From the NCBI RefSeq assembly GCF_000348725.1, contig NC_020813.1:558001-622000 (forward strand): a stretch of DNA of 64,000 bases, given 5' to 3'. The DNA comes from Pseudobdellovibrio exovorus JSS (GTDB lineage: Bacteria > Bdellovibrionota > Bdellovibrionia > Bdellovibrionales > Bdellovibrionaceae). Below are positions 49,732-59,074 of the stretch, in pieces. The notes beneath the pieces are model-generated. The model was not told where the DNA came from and made no database searches. It saw only the letters and a program-made list of their open reading frames with translations. Both the position numbers and the translations under genes were made by a program. Numbering within the stretch: position 1 is the stretch's first letter; each line of letters begins with the position of its first letter.

Positions 49732-51543
49732 ATGAAATTCGTAAAAGAACTGAAAAGAACAGAGTACAGCGGAAATTTAAGAGCCCAACACGTAGGGCAA
49801 AAAGTTGTTTTGATGGGTTGGGTCAATACAAGACGCGATCACGGTAGCCTTGTGTTTATCGATTTGCGCGATCGTGAAGGCCTTGTACAAGTGGTACTTG
49901 ATCCTAATAAGTCTGATACAGCATCGGCAAAAGACTTCCGTTCTGAGTATGTTGTGGCGATTGAAGGTGTTGTTCGTGCTCGTCCAGACGGCATGAAAAA
50001 CTCTAAGCTAGCAACAGGTGAAGTTGAAGTTGAAGCGACTCGTTGTGAAATTTTAAATACAGCGGCTACGGTTCCATTTCAAATTGATGATGAAAATGTA
50101 AATGAAATGTTACGTTTGAAATATCGCTACCTTGATTTGCGTTCACCACGCCTACAGCACAATCTGATTTTGCGTCACCGCGTGGCCCGCTTGGTACGAG
50201 AGTTTCTTTCTGGTAACGGATTCCTTGAAGTGGAAACTCCGATCTTATTTAAATCAACTCCAGAAGGAGCCCGCGACTACTTGGTTCCATCACGTGTAAA
50301 TCCAGGTAACTTCTATGCGTTACCTCAGTCACCACAAATTCTAAAACAGCTTTTGATGGTGTCGGGTTATGATCGTTACTTCCAAATCGCTCGCTGTTTC
50401 CGTGATGAAGATTTGCGTGCGGATCGTCAGCCTGAGTTCTCTCAGATCGATATGGAAATGTCGTTCATTGATGTGGAAGATATTTTAGATTTGAATGAGC
50501 GCATGTTGCGCCACATTTGGAAAGAGATCAAAGGGATCGATGTTCCGAAACTGCAGCGTATGACTTATTTCGAAGCGATGAACCGCTATGGTTCTGATAA
50601 ACCAGATACACGTTTTGCTATGGAGATCGTAGATCTTTCAGAGGTAGCGCAAGGCTCTGGTTTTAAAGTCTTTGATGATGCTTTATCTCGTGGTGGTATC
50701 GTACGCGGTTTGAATATCCCTTCAGGCGGTACGTTCTCGCGTGGACAATTCGATAAGCTCACAGACCTTGCTAAGAAAAATGGAGCAAAAGGTCTTGTTT
50801 GGATGAAGCAAGATGCAGATGGCACGATCAACTCGCCAGCATCGAAGTTTGTTTCACAGGAAAAACTAAAAGCCATGTTCACTCAGTTGGGCTGTACGGC
50901 TGCCGATTGCGCCCTTGTGGTGGCAGATGATTTTGATCCTGCGTGTTCTGCTCTGTCAGCATTACGTCTACACATGGGTCGTGAGTTGAAGTTGATTGAT
51001 ACAAGCAAGTACAACTTCTTGTGGGTTGTGGACTTCCCACTACTTGAGTACTCGCCAGATGATAAGCGCTGGGTTTCAAGACATCATCCGTTCACGTCAC
51101 CAACAGACGAGTTCTTTGAGGACATGATCAATAATAACGAAAAAGCTTATCCAAAAATGTTAGCGAAAGCTTACGACTTAGTTTGCAACGGCTACGAAAT
51201 GGGTGGCGGTTCAATCAGAATTTATCGCAATGAAATTCAACAGGCGATCTTCCGTCTTTTAGGTATGAGTGAAGAAGATATCCAAGCTAAGTTTGGATTC
51301 TTTGTGGATGCATTGAAATACGGGACTCCTCCGCATGGTGGTATTGCGTGGGGTATGGATCGTCTTGTGATGTTACTAGCGCAAACAGATGCGATTCGTG
51401 AAGTGATTGCATTCCCTAAAACGGCGAAAGCTACTGATTTGATGAGTGATGCTCCAAGTCCGGTTCATCGTGATCAATTAGTTGAAGTCGGTGTACGTCT
51501 AAGTGCACAGGCTGAAAAAGCTCTCGAAGAAAATAATAAGTAA
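49732..51543 (+). CDS. aspS: AspS, aspartyl-tRNA synthetase
   Basis: The 603-residue class II synthetase has the OB-fold anticodon domain (VLMGWVNTRRDHGSLVFIDL), motif 2 (IARCFRDEDLRADRQPEFSQ followed by IDMEMSF), the bacterial GAD insertion (~residues 285-410) and motif 3 (GGIAWGMDRLVMLLAQTDAI). It charges tRNA-Asp and, if non-discriminating, tRNA-Asn; the sequence alone does not decide. It is a single gene, divergent from the small gene upstream. Confidence 0.97.
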   Translation: MKFVKELKRTEYSGNLRAQHVGQKVVLMGWVNTRRDHGSLVFIDLRDREGLVQVVLDPNKSDTASAKDFRSEYVVAIEGVVRARPDGMKNSKLATGEVEVEATRCEILNTAATVPFQIDDENVNEMLRLKYRYLDLRSPRLQHNLILRHRVARLVREFLSGNGFLEVETPILFKSTPEGARDYLVPSRVNPGNFYALPQSPQILKQLLMVSGYDRYFQIARCFRDEDLRADRQPEFSQIDMEMSFIDVEDILDLNERMLRHIWKEIKGIDVPKLQRMTYFEAMNRYGSDKPDTRFAMEIVDLSEVAQGSGFKVFDDALSRGGIVRGLNIPSGGTFSRGQFDKLTDLAKKNGAKGLVWMKQDADGTINSPASKFVSQEKLKAMFTQLGCTAADCALVVADDFDPACSALSALRLHMGRELKLIDTSKYNFLWVVDFPLLEYSPDDKRWVSRHHPFTSPTDEFFEDMINNNEKAYPKMLAKAYDLVCNGYEMGGGSIRIYRNEIQQAIFRLLGMSEEDIQAKFGFFVDALKYGTPPHGGIAWGMDRLVMLLAQTDAIREVIAFPKTAKATDLMSDAPSPVHRDQLVEVGVRLSAQAEKALEENNK

Positions 51544-51567
51544 GTTTAATAACAGCTGAATACTAGC

Positions 51568-52620
51568 TTATTCTAAACGGCTTAAGGTAAATCCATGCTC
51601 TTCTAAAGAGCTGATTTGATACTGACCTTCAAGCCGTCTTTTTCCATTTTGATTTTCGACAACAAATAATGAATGCACGCAGAGCTGGATCAGTCTTCGT
51701 ATAGAAGAAAGGCTCCATTGAGGGGCTCCCATTTGAATCAGCATCTCTAAGCGCAGAAGGGCTTCTGCTGCCGTTGACGCATGTAAAGAACCAAAACTAC
51801 CGGCATGTCCAGTTGCTAAAGTCATTAAAAGCGTACGGGCTTCGTCAGAACGAATTTCCCCGACCACCAGTCGATCGGCGCGTAGGCGCAAGGCTCGCTT
51901 TAGCAGATGGTCCATATTCACGTTGCTGACTAAACCGCTGGGGTCTTCACGGGTTAATAAAGAGACGCTGACGGCGTTGGGAAGATGTAATTCTTGCGTG
52001 TCTTCGATAACCACCAGTCGTTGCAAATTTGGTTTGAACTCATTCAGCAGTGCTTGCATAAAGCTGGTTTTCCCTGAGCCAGTAGGGCCAATAACTAAAA
52101 AATTATGACGATGACTGAGTGTCTGCCGAATCTGTGTTACTTGCTGCTCTGTACACCACTGGTTTTTAGCCAAAGAGGTCAAAGTCCATGGTAATGAGGG
52201 TTGTATACGCAGCGAAAGTAAATGGAAACCTCTAGAAACTTCGTTGAATACAATCGTGACACGGATATTTTTATAGTTTCCTTCAACAAAGGGTTTGTCG
52301 CGATTCAAGTATGTACCACAGCGATGTGCGAGCCGTTCTAATGCCGCATTGTAGGTTTGAACAGAAAAAAAGTGATCATCATGTTGAAAAAGCCGCGAGT
52401 TTCTTTCGTAAAAAATCTCGTGAGGTGAGTTCACCAAGATCTCGGTGATAGATCCATCTGCCAGCAGTTGATTGAGTGGTCCTAAGTCGTTGAGCTCGTT
52501 ATAAATACGTGGGAACTGCTGGGGAGCTGATTTTTTAAAGTCATCAGCCCAATCGTAGCGGAGGTCGTTTTTTTGTTTGAAAAAGATCTGTTGGATTTTG
52601 TCTTTTATCTCGGGATGCAT
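51568..52620 (-). CDS. tadA: TadA/CpaF-type secretion ATPase
   Basis: This secretion-superfamily ATPase powers Tad pilus assembly. The 350-residue protein has Walker A GPTGSGKTSFMQALL (residues 178-186), VIEDTQELHLPNAVS (Asp box), LRLRADRLVVGEIRSDEA (Walker B) and LATGHAGSFGSLHASTAAEA (His box). The N-terminal NSPHEIFYERN region is typical of CpaF. It follows the secretin by two bases. No TadB or TadC membrane partner is in this window. Confidence 0.93.
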   Translation of the reverse strand: MHPEIKDKIQQIFFKQKNDLRYDWADDFKKSAPQQFPRIYNELNDLGPLNQLLADGSITEILVNSPHEIFYERNSRLFQHDDHFFSVQTYNAALERLAHRCGTYLNRDKPFVEGNYKNIRVTIVFNEVSRGFHLLSLRIQPSLPWTLTSLAKNQWCTEQQVTQIRQTLSHRHNFLVIGPTGSGKTSFMQALLNEFKPNLQRLVVIEDTQELHLPNAVSVSLLTREDPSGLVSNVNMDHLLKRALRLRADRLVVGEIRSDEARTLLMTLATGHAGSFGSLHASTAAEALLRLEMLIQMGAPQWSLSSIRRLIQLCVHSLFVVENQNGKRRLEGQYQISSLEEHGFTLSRLE

Positions 52621-52622
52621 TC

Positions 52623-53948
52623 TTACTCCATAAGCGAGGGAGTGACAAAAATAACCAATTCCGATTGGAGATTTTGAAAGCTACGGCTAGAAAATAGACT
52701 ACCTAAAATGGGAATGTCTTTTAACCATGGCAGTCCCGCCGAGCTTTGACTGACTTCATTTTTTATCAGGCCTGATATCGCAATCGTTTTATTTTCAATC
52801 AGATCGAAAAAACTAGAAACGCGATTGCTTTGCAGGGCAGGGATGTCGTCTACTTTATTGCTATAGTCGATAGAGGAAACTTCACTTGCGATTTTAAGAC
52901 TCATTTGTCCCAGAGGATCTATTTTCGGAAAGAGCTTTAAACTGATACCATATTTTTTCCACTGAAGACTTGTATTTCTTTGAGAATTTTTATGGCTGTG
53001 AATGCGGATGGGAAATTCGCCTCCGGCGAAGAACTCTGCCAGTTCCCCGCTGCGGCTAATCAGCGTGGGCGAGGCTAACATTCGAGCTTCACCATTGCGC
53101 TGTGCTGCCAGTAAAGCCAGCTCAAACGATTTTTCTGGCTCTAGCTGTGAAAGACTTAAGACTTCTGCATGATAACTTTCTGGCCACTGCACTCCGATTC
53201 GTCGTTCGAAGTTTTTATTGATTTCCATGATTCTGACCGCAACTTTTATATTGTCGCGTATTTCCGGTGTAAGATGGTTTTGCTGAGCACGTATTCCTAA
53301 ATGGCGTAATTGTACCGCACTCGATTCTGATGCTTTCAGATTTGTCGCTGTTAGTGATGTCGACCATACAGGGTCAGAAACTGAATTAAAAATCACACGA
53401 TTCGGAGTTATTCCCCTTTGCCGCATGTAAAGTTTAAATTCCTGTTCCAGATCTGGGATAATAAAAGGGTCTACATGAAGAGCTAAAAGGACGTAGCTTT
53501 GGTGTTGCTGCATCAGAGACAACAGTCTTCGGTAATCTTCGATGCGAAAGAGCGAACCTTTAAGACAGACCTGCAGTTGACAATAATCCACAGATATCTG
53601 AACAAACTGCTGACTGATTTTTTTCCAAATCTGAAACTTTCTTTTACTTCCGAGAGGTAAAACCTTTACCATTTGCAGCCGTCCATCAAGGCGAATATAG
53701 CTTTGGCCTGTCGTGAGGGGTTTTAAAAACAAATTTCCTTTTGCTGTTAACTGAGCGATAAGAAGCTTTTTGTTTTCAATCCAAATTTTTTTAATTGATC
53801 CTTGTAGTGGCCACTCTTCCCCGATCTCGATCAGAAGGGGAGTTTCTTCTGACAACACTTGAGGTTGCATTGGGGATTGAACTGACGATGAGGCCAACAC
53901 CATTTCACCTAAAAGAAACACTAATCCAATAAATGTTGAAAGCCCCAT
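52623..53948 (-). CDS. cpaC: Secretin of the Tad pilus (CpaC/RcpA-like)
   Basis: The ~441-residue protein has a signal peptide (LSTFIGLVFLLGEMVLASSS), an N-terminal pilus-secretin domain (WPLQGSIKKIWIENKKLLIA) and a C-terminal secretin domain with ARMLASPTLISRSGELAEFF, AGGEFPIRI and LPWLKDIPILGSLFSS. It forms the outer-membrane pore. The longest frame starts at TTG 53978, but AGAGGA precedes ATG at 53948, which gives a proper signal peptide. It is coupled to tadA. Confidence 0.92.
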   Translation of the reverse strand: MGLSTFIGLVFLLGEMVLASSSVQSPMQPQVLSEETPLLIEIGEEWPLQGSIKKIWIENKKLLIAQLTAKGNLFLKPLTTGQSYIRLDGRLQMVKVLPLGSKRKFQIWKKISQQFVQISVDYCQLQVCLKGSLFRIEDYRRLLSLMQQHQSYVLLALHVDPFIIPDLEQEFKLYMRQRGITPNRVIFNSVSDPVWSTSLTATNLKASESSAVQLRHLGIRAQQNHLTPEIRDNIKVAVRIMEINKNFERRIGVQWPESYHAEVLSLSQLEPEKSFELALLAAQRNGEARMLASPTLISRSGELAEFFAGGEFPIRIHSHKNSQRNTSLQWKKYGISLKLFPKIDPLGQMSLKIASEVSSIDYSNKVDDIPALQSNRVSSFFDLIENKTIAISGLIKNEVSQSSAGLPWLKDIPILGSLFSSRSFQNLQSELVIFVTPSLME

Positions 53949-54052
53949 TGATATCCTCTGTGAAAATGACTTGTGCAAAAAGCAAGGCGTAGTCTAAGCC
54001 CTTACAAAAGGATATCGAGGAAAAATAAAAACGGCTTTGCCCGAGATTCGGA

Positions 54053-55159
54053 CTACTTAAATAAGAAGTAAGTTCTAACCCCTTTAGGTGTGTTGACCAC
54101 TTTTAAAGAAGCATTTTGGCATTTCATCAAAGTGCTACAGATGCTGAGTCCTAATCCCATGCCGACAGAGTGATTCATGATATTTTCATCAAGACGGAAA
54201 GGTTGCATGATCTTTTCGATGAGCTGAGCTGATATCTGTGGGCCTTGATTTTCCACGGCTAGAATCACGCGATAAGTTGGATCGGAATCAATAGAAACTG
54301 TGATCTGACTTTCTGCTAAGCCAAACTTCGTTGCGTTATGTAGCGCGCGTCCTAAAGCGATCAGAGTCAATTGCTGATCGACTTCGATTTGTTCTAATTC
54401 ACTGACGAGCTTAAGGGTTTGCTGTTTTGCCTGAAGCGAAGCTTTTACTTCTGTAGGTATGTTCTGTAGGAACCAGTCTGTTCTGACTAGATCCTTTTTG
54501 ACTGGGATTAAACCGATTTCACCTTTTACAATCAGCAACACGTCTTCCACAATATTTTTTAACTTTTCAGAAGACTTCATAATACGATTGATAAAAAGAG
54601 TTTGTTCCTCTGAAAGCTCAGTCTCTTTTAATAACTCACCGAAGCTCAAAATCGTTGTGAGGGGAGTCTTCAACTCATGATTGATCAAAATCATAAATTG
54701 ATTCTTTGCTTTATCGAGGTTTTGCAATTCTAAAAGAGCTTTTTGTAAGTCTTGGTTTTTTTGGATGAGCTGAGTTTTTAAAGCGTACTGTTCGTAGGCT
54801 TTGTCGACTGTATTGATTAAGTCGACGGGGTCCCATGGCTTAGTCATGTAGCGAAAAATCTGCCCCTTGTTTACAGCCTCAATGACGGACTCAATGTCGG
54901 TGTAGCCTGTCAGCAAAATACGGGATGTATGAGGATGAGACAGTATGGATTTTTCTAAAAACTCAACTCCGGTGATAACGGGCATTCGCTGGTCAGAAAT
55001 AATCACAGACACATCAAGACGGGTATCCAGAATTTCAAAGGCCTTTTGGGCCGAGGTGGCTTTCAGGACCTCATATTTTTTGCGAAACAGACGCTCAAGG
55101 GCCTCGAGGTTATCACTTTCATCGTCTATACAAAGCAGAGTGGGTTTGAGTGTCTCCAT
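54053..55159 (-). CDS. Response-regulator / histidine-kinase hybrid (REC-HisKA-HATPase)
   Basis: The receiver domain (residues 1-125) has acidic pocket DDE, phosphoacceptor D56 in VIISDQRMP, and MTKPWDPVDLI. After a coiled coil comes HisKA with H161 in ILINHELKTPLTTILSFG, then a HATPase domain (LGRALHNATKFG, GMGLGLSICSTLMKC). The receiver comes first, as in hybrid kinases that are themselves the targets of phosphotransfer. No membrane segment. It is divergent from the Gly-Met protein and next to the Tad secretin, but no DNA-binding output is present. Confidence 0.9.
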   Translation of the reverse strand: METLKPTLLCIDDESDNLEALERLFRKKYEVLKATSAQKAFEILDTRLDVSVIISDQRMPVITGVEFLEKSILSHPHTSRILLTGYTDIESVIEAVNKGQIFRYMTKPWDPVDLINTVDKAYEQYALKTQLIQKNQDLQKALLELQNLDKAKNQFMILINHELKTPLTTILSFGELLKETELSEEQTLFINRIMKSSEKLKNIVEDVLLIVKGEIGLIPVKKDLVRTDWFLQNIPTEVKASLQAKQQTLKLVSELEQIEVDQQLTLIALGRALHNATKFGLAESQITVSIDSDPTYRVILAVENQGPQISAQLIEKIMQPFRLDENIMNHSVGMGLGLSICSTLMKCQNASLKVVNTPKGVRTYFLFK

Positions 55160-55291
55160 ATGAGATTTTAATTAAGCGCAGTTTTTGTCTTTGGTCCAGA
55201 TTTATATGTCAATCCTGACCTAAGCCCATTTTTGATTTTAGATTCCGAGACACTATGTCGAAGAGTGATACGATAAGGTTTAGGAGATCCT

Positions 55292-57301
55292 ATGTTTGTT
55301 AACAATTATAGAGTCATATTGGGTGTCTTGGGGCTACTTTTTGTGTTCAGCCCGAACGTGCATGCCAATGTCAACATGTGGGGGTCGGGATATTATAGTG
55401 GACAGTGGTCATGTCCACAGGACGCACGTGTCTCTCGTTCAGCGGTCAATAGAAGTGATCGTGAGCAAGAAGAGCGCAGTGCGATTTCTAGATTGAATGC
55501 AGACTTAGAAAAACGTCAGTTGGAACTCGAGCGTGGTGAACGTAAACTTGAACTTTTACGTCGTCGTATTGATCGCTATTTTGATCCAGATGTTGTCAGT
55601 TTCTTATTAGATACTCATATCGAACGCGCCAATACATGTGATCGTTACCAAACGCATCCGACATGTACAGCATCAGCTCCGCCTCCTCCGGCTGAGGGTG
55701 GTGCGACAGATGTTCCAGCGCCGCGTGCTCCAACAAATACATGTGCAGATAAAGAAGAAGTTTACCCTGCAGCGCTTGCAACAGTTTGGAATACTCACTG
55801 TGGCGGTGATACAGCAGCAACTGCAGGTACAGTAAAAGCGAGTATCTGTAGTGATGTGAGTTTACGCCCAACAAGTGTATCGCGTAATGTGAATTCACGT
55901 GAGTGTGTCAACGCACTAGCGGAATACAGACGTGAACAAGTTAAGTTGCGTGATAATGCAGATCGTATTGATCGTATTCGTCAAGACATTGAAGATCGTG
56001 AATTTGAAATTGATTACGCTCGTGCAGAAGCTGATATTCGTCGTCGTTCAACTGAAAGTGATTGTGATGATTGCGGTAATGCTTCGCGTGGCGGTGGCGG
56101 TCCAACTCTAAAACGTGATTGGGTATCGACAATTGCTAACGTCGGTGCCGGCTTAGGTATGATGTACTTAGGTAAACGTGTTGAGCAAAACCAAACTCGT
56201 TCTAATCAAGATTTTTATGCGAATTATGGTATGCCAGCTCCTACTTCAGGAATCTCTTATGGATATCCGTTCTATCAAGCAGGGATGTCCGGTGTACTTA
56301 ATGGTTTAGTTGGCCCTGGAGCCTACGGCTGTGCTTCCACTTATGGTGGCGGTGGTTCTCCGTTCGGTGCTTCTGGTGGTTGGAGTTTAGGTGGATCCGC
56401 GAACGGCATGTTCGGTCCATTCGCTGCACAAGGCGGAGCTTTTGGTTATCCACAGTACATGTACGGCAGTCCAATGGGCGGCGGTATGTATATGCCAGGT
56501 ATGAATCCTTACGGCATGATGAGCGGTCCTTTTGGAGGAATCCAAATGGGTGGCCAATTAGGTATGGGAATTCCAGGTAATGGCATGGCCATGTGTATCA
56601 CTTATCCATGTAACGTAGGTGGCATGGGTGGAATTGGTATGGGCGGTGGCATCGGCATGGGTATGCCTCAGTACGGCTTTGGCGGTCAATTCGGAATGGG
56701 CATGGGAATGCCACAATACGGAATGGGCGGCATGGGTGGAATTGGTATGGGAATGCCAGGTATGGGCGGCTACGGTATGGGTATGCCTCAGTACGGCTTT
56801 GGCGGTCAATTCGGAATGGGCATGGGTGGAATCGGCATGGGCCTTCCAGGCATGATGGGTTCAACTGGTTTGCAAGGACAGTTAAGCGCACAATACCAAA
56901 TGCAAATGTTACAACAACAGCAACAAATGCAAATGCAGTACTATCAGCAACAACAGCAGTACTACCAAGCACAGTTGCAACAGCAAATGCAGATGCAACA
57001 ACAGGCTTATCAACGTCAGCAGCAATCTATGCAAATTCAACAGCAAATCGTTCAGTTGAATATGCAATTGCAACAACTTCAGATGCAGTCTTACTACGGT
57101 ACAGGTTACACGGGCGTGGGTGGTTTAGCTGGTGGCATTAACTTTGGTGTCGGTATTGGTACTGGAGCTCCATCAGTGATAGGAGTGCCAGGGTCTTCGA
57201 CTCTACCAGGTACAATGTATCCAGGAAATACTCTTCCGGGAACGACTTTACCGGGCACAACGCTTCCGGGAACTATTGACGGTGGCATTCGCGGTCGCTA
57301 A
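55292..57301 (+). CDS. Secreted protein with Gly-Met-rich and Gln-Met-rich low-complexity regions
   Basis: The 669-residue protein has a signal peptide (VILGVLGLLFVFSPNVHA) and a Glu/Arg coiled coil (~60-105). A Cys-containing middle and a second coiled coil (~225-260) follow, then a helix-like patch WVSTIANVGAGLGMMYLGKR. From ~315 come Gly-Met repeats (GFGGQFGMGMGMPQYG-like units) and from ~530 a Gln-Met tract (QMQMLQQQQQMQMQYYQQQQ). It ends in a LPGTT repeat tail. Such composition resembles aggregation-prone or surface adhesive domains. No family recognised. AGGAG precedes the ATG. Confidence 0.75.
   Translation: MFVNNYRVILGVLGLLFVFSPNVHANVNMWGSGYYSGQWSCPQDARVSRSAVNRSDREQEERSAISRLNADLEKRQLELERGERKLELLRRRIDRYFDPDVVSFLLDTHIERANTCDRYQTHPTCTASAPPPPAEGGATDVPAPRAPTNTCADKEEVYPAALATVWNTHCGGDTAATAGTVKASICSDVSLRPTSVSRNVNSRECVNALAEYRREQVKLRDNADRIDRIRQDIEDREFEIDYARAEADIRRRSTESDCDDCGNASRGGGGPTLKRDWVSTIANVGAGLGMMYLGKRVEQNQTRSNQDFYANYGMPAPTSGISYGYPFYQAGMSGVLNGLVGPGAYGCASTYGGGGSPFGASGGWSLGGSANGMFGPFAAQGGAFGYPQYMYGSPMGGGMYMPGMNPYGMMSGPFGGIQMGGQLGMGIPGNGMAMCITYPCNVGGMGGIGMGGGIGMGMPQYGFGGQFGMGMGMPQYGMGGMGGIGMGMPGMGGYGMGMPQYGFGGQFGMGMGGIGMGLPGMMGSTGLQGQLSAQYQMQMLQQQQQMQMQYYQQQQQYYQAQLQQQMQMQQQAYQRQQQSMQIQQQIVQLNMQLQQLQMQSYYGTGYTGVGGLAGGINFGVGIGTGAPSVIGVPGSSTLPGTMYPGNTLPGTTLPGTTLPGTIDGGIRGR
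56657..56826 (+). repeat. Direct repeat in the Gly-Met region, period 120 bases
   Basis: 50 bases at 56657-56706 recur identically at 56777-56826. The spacing equals 40 codons, so the protein frame is kept. Smaller near-copies of the GGCATGGGTGGAATTGG type also occur at ~56622 and ~56729. The identity suggests recent duplication. Confidence 0.85.
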
Positions 57302-57310
57302 AAAGTTTGA

Positions 57311-58627
57311 ATGAGTCAGATCATTCATAATTGCTACGATAGTCACACACACTTTTGGGCCACCGGACAGGTGGCCGAAGGCCTCAAGCTACAGTCTTTA
57401 AAAAACTCAAGTGACATTTCTAATTTACAGGTTTTACCACAGCATTTTCGCGCTGAATGGTTAGTAGGTTTTGGTTGGGACCAAAATCAATGGAGTAACT
57501 CTGAACTACCTGATAGGTCTCTATTAGATCGCGTCTTTCCCGATTATCCAGTTTTCTTTTCTCGCGTAGACGGGCATGCCAGTTGGCTCAATTCAAAAGC
57601 GATACAAGAGTTAACTCGTCGAGGCTACGACTTTTCTGTAGACCCTCAAGGGGGGCGGATTGTGCGCACTTCCAATTCAGAGCCTACAGGCATTCTATTT
57701 GATCAGGCCCATATCAATGCACTCTTGATGTTGCCGGATTTTTCGGAATCACAACATCGCAGTTTCTTTTTATCTTCACAGAAAATATTTAATCGTGCGG
57801 GCTTCACCCATGTGCGTGATTTATCCATGAATACTTTTTTCTGGAATATGTTGAAACAGATGGAAGACTCAAAAAGTTTAACAGTATTCATAGAGGGCTT
57901 TGTCACGATAGAGTCTGTCAACGATGTAGAAAAAGAAATTAAATGTATTCATGAAATGCGTTCGCAGGTAGCAGAGCAAATTAGAGTACAAGGTGTAAAG
58001 ATATTTATTGATGGATCATTAGGGTCTAAGACAGCAGCTCTTTCACAAAGCTATCGCGGTGAAGGGCAAAAAGGATTGCTGATTTGGACTTCTGAAAATA
58101 TTAAAGAGGTCTTACGTCAAACATGGCAGGCCGGATTACAAGTGGCGATTCACTGTATAGGTGACGAGGCTGTACACACAGCGGTTAAATCAGCTCGTGA
58201 GGTGGCGGCTGAAGGTATTTTAGGGCGATTGCATTTAGAGCATGTGCAGCTCTTACGTCAGGATACGCTTCAAATGATGAAGCCGTTACATGTCACATGT
58301 CATATGCAGCCTTGCCACTGGCTCAGTGATCACACATGGCTTAAGAAGACCTTACCTGATGAACTCCATGGAAGTTTATTTCAGTGGGAACTTCTGCGTA
58401 AAAATAAAATTCCTCTTTTTTTCGGAAGTGATTCTCCGATAGAGGACTCCTCTTTACTCAGAACGCGCCAAGCTCTGCTCGAGAGTCCGAAGTGGGGCAT
58501 TCCAGCCCTTCAGGGTGACTGGTGGACTTATCACGTTCATCCAGATCGCCATTGGGGCAATGGACAAACAGAGCTAGGTGACAATGGGATCATTCAAGTT
58601 TTCTTAAACGGTGAATCTCTTTTATAA
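57311..58627 (+). CDS. Amidohydrolase family protein (YtcJ-like)
   Basis: The 438-residue protein has the first metal motif YDSHTHFWATG (H-x-H). Further parts are VKIFIDGSLGSKTAALSQSY, WQAGLQVAIHCIGDEAVHTA, RLHLEHVQLLRQDT, and a terminal FFGSDSPIEDSSLL with the metal Asp. This is the amidohydrolase-3 layout of metal-dependent deacylases and amidases. Unlike most members it starts directly at the metal motif, lacking the N-terminal composite beta-sandwich strand. Substrate unknown. It starts 9 bases after the repeat protein; its 3' end overlaps the convergent 58590 gene by 38 bases. Confidence 0.85.
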   Translation: MSQIIHNCYDSHTHFWATGQVAEGLKLQSLKNSSDISNLQVLPQHFRAEWLVGFGWDQNQWSNSELPDRSLLDRVFPDYPVFFSRVDGHASWLNSKAIQELTRRGYDFSVDPQGGRIVRTSNSEPTGILFDQAHINALLMLPDFSESQHRSFFLSSQKIFNRAGFTHVRDLSMNTFFWNMLKQMEDSKSLTVFIEGFVTIESVNDVEKEIKCIHEMRSQVAEQIRVQGVKIFIDGSLGSKTAALSQSYRGEGQKGLLIWTSENIKEVLRQTWQAGLQVAIHCIGDEAVHTAVKSAREVAAEGILGRLHLEHVQLLRQDTLQMMKPLHVTCHMQPCHWLSDHTWLKKTLPDELHGSLFQWELLRKNKIPLFFGSDSPIEDSSLLRTRQALLESPKWGIPALQGDWWTYHVHPDRHWGNGQTELGDNGIIQVFLNGESLL

Positions 58628-59072
58628 CAGGCTCGCTTTTTCGAGGCGAACTGCTCTTTTCAAGAACAGAGGATGGCCCCCTAGATTTGTTTATTGCTAC
58701 AGATTTTATTGCGGGAAGTTGAATAGGCAACTGAATAGGAAGTTGAAGCTGTCCCAGTTTCCTTTTTAAATCCACAAAATTACTCTGAGTCATAAAAGGC
58801 TCCAGCGAGCTGAGCAAAGCCAGTGATAGGCGCACTTGCCGTGCATCCAACTTTTCCTGCAAGAGTATCACCTGTAGTCGTATCGCGGCCTGCTCACGAT
58901 ATGAGGAAGACTCCCTATCATACTCATCTATGAGTCTATCAAATAGCGGCGTCCCGCTTGCTCCTCTGTTGAGATAGTTTGGCGAGGTGGAAGTGGCCGC
59001 TGATAAATTTTTTGCTAGGCCCAGAACCAATAAAAAAGTAAGCCCATGCCGCCATTTTATTTTGATAGACAT
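58590..59072 (-). CDS. Small secreted protein of the Tad-type block
   Basis: 160 residues with a signal peptide (GLTFLLVLGLAKNLSAATS), a helical body (LIDEYDRESSSYREQAAIRL), a repeat (LPIQLPIQLP) and a basic tail. No family recognised. It begins two bases after the CpaB-like gene, on the same strand as all Tad-type genes here, so it probably belongs to that operon. Its end overlaps the amidohydrolase gene by 38 bases. Confidence 0.6.
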   Translation of the reverse strand: MSIKIKWRHGLTFLLVLGLAKNLSAATSTSPNYLNRGASGTPLFDRLIDEYDRESSSYREQAAIRLQVILLQEKLDARQVRLSLALLSSLEPFMTQSNFVDLKRKLGQLQLPIQLPIQLPAIKSVAINKSRGPSSVLEKSSSPRKSEPVIKEIHRLRKLE

Positions 59073-59074
59073 TT

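Noticed and set aside
56558-56972. Minus-strand frames opposite the Gly-Met region
   Set aside because: Products of the repeat composition (His/Thr-rich), overlapping a convincing plus-strand gene.
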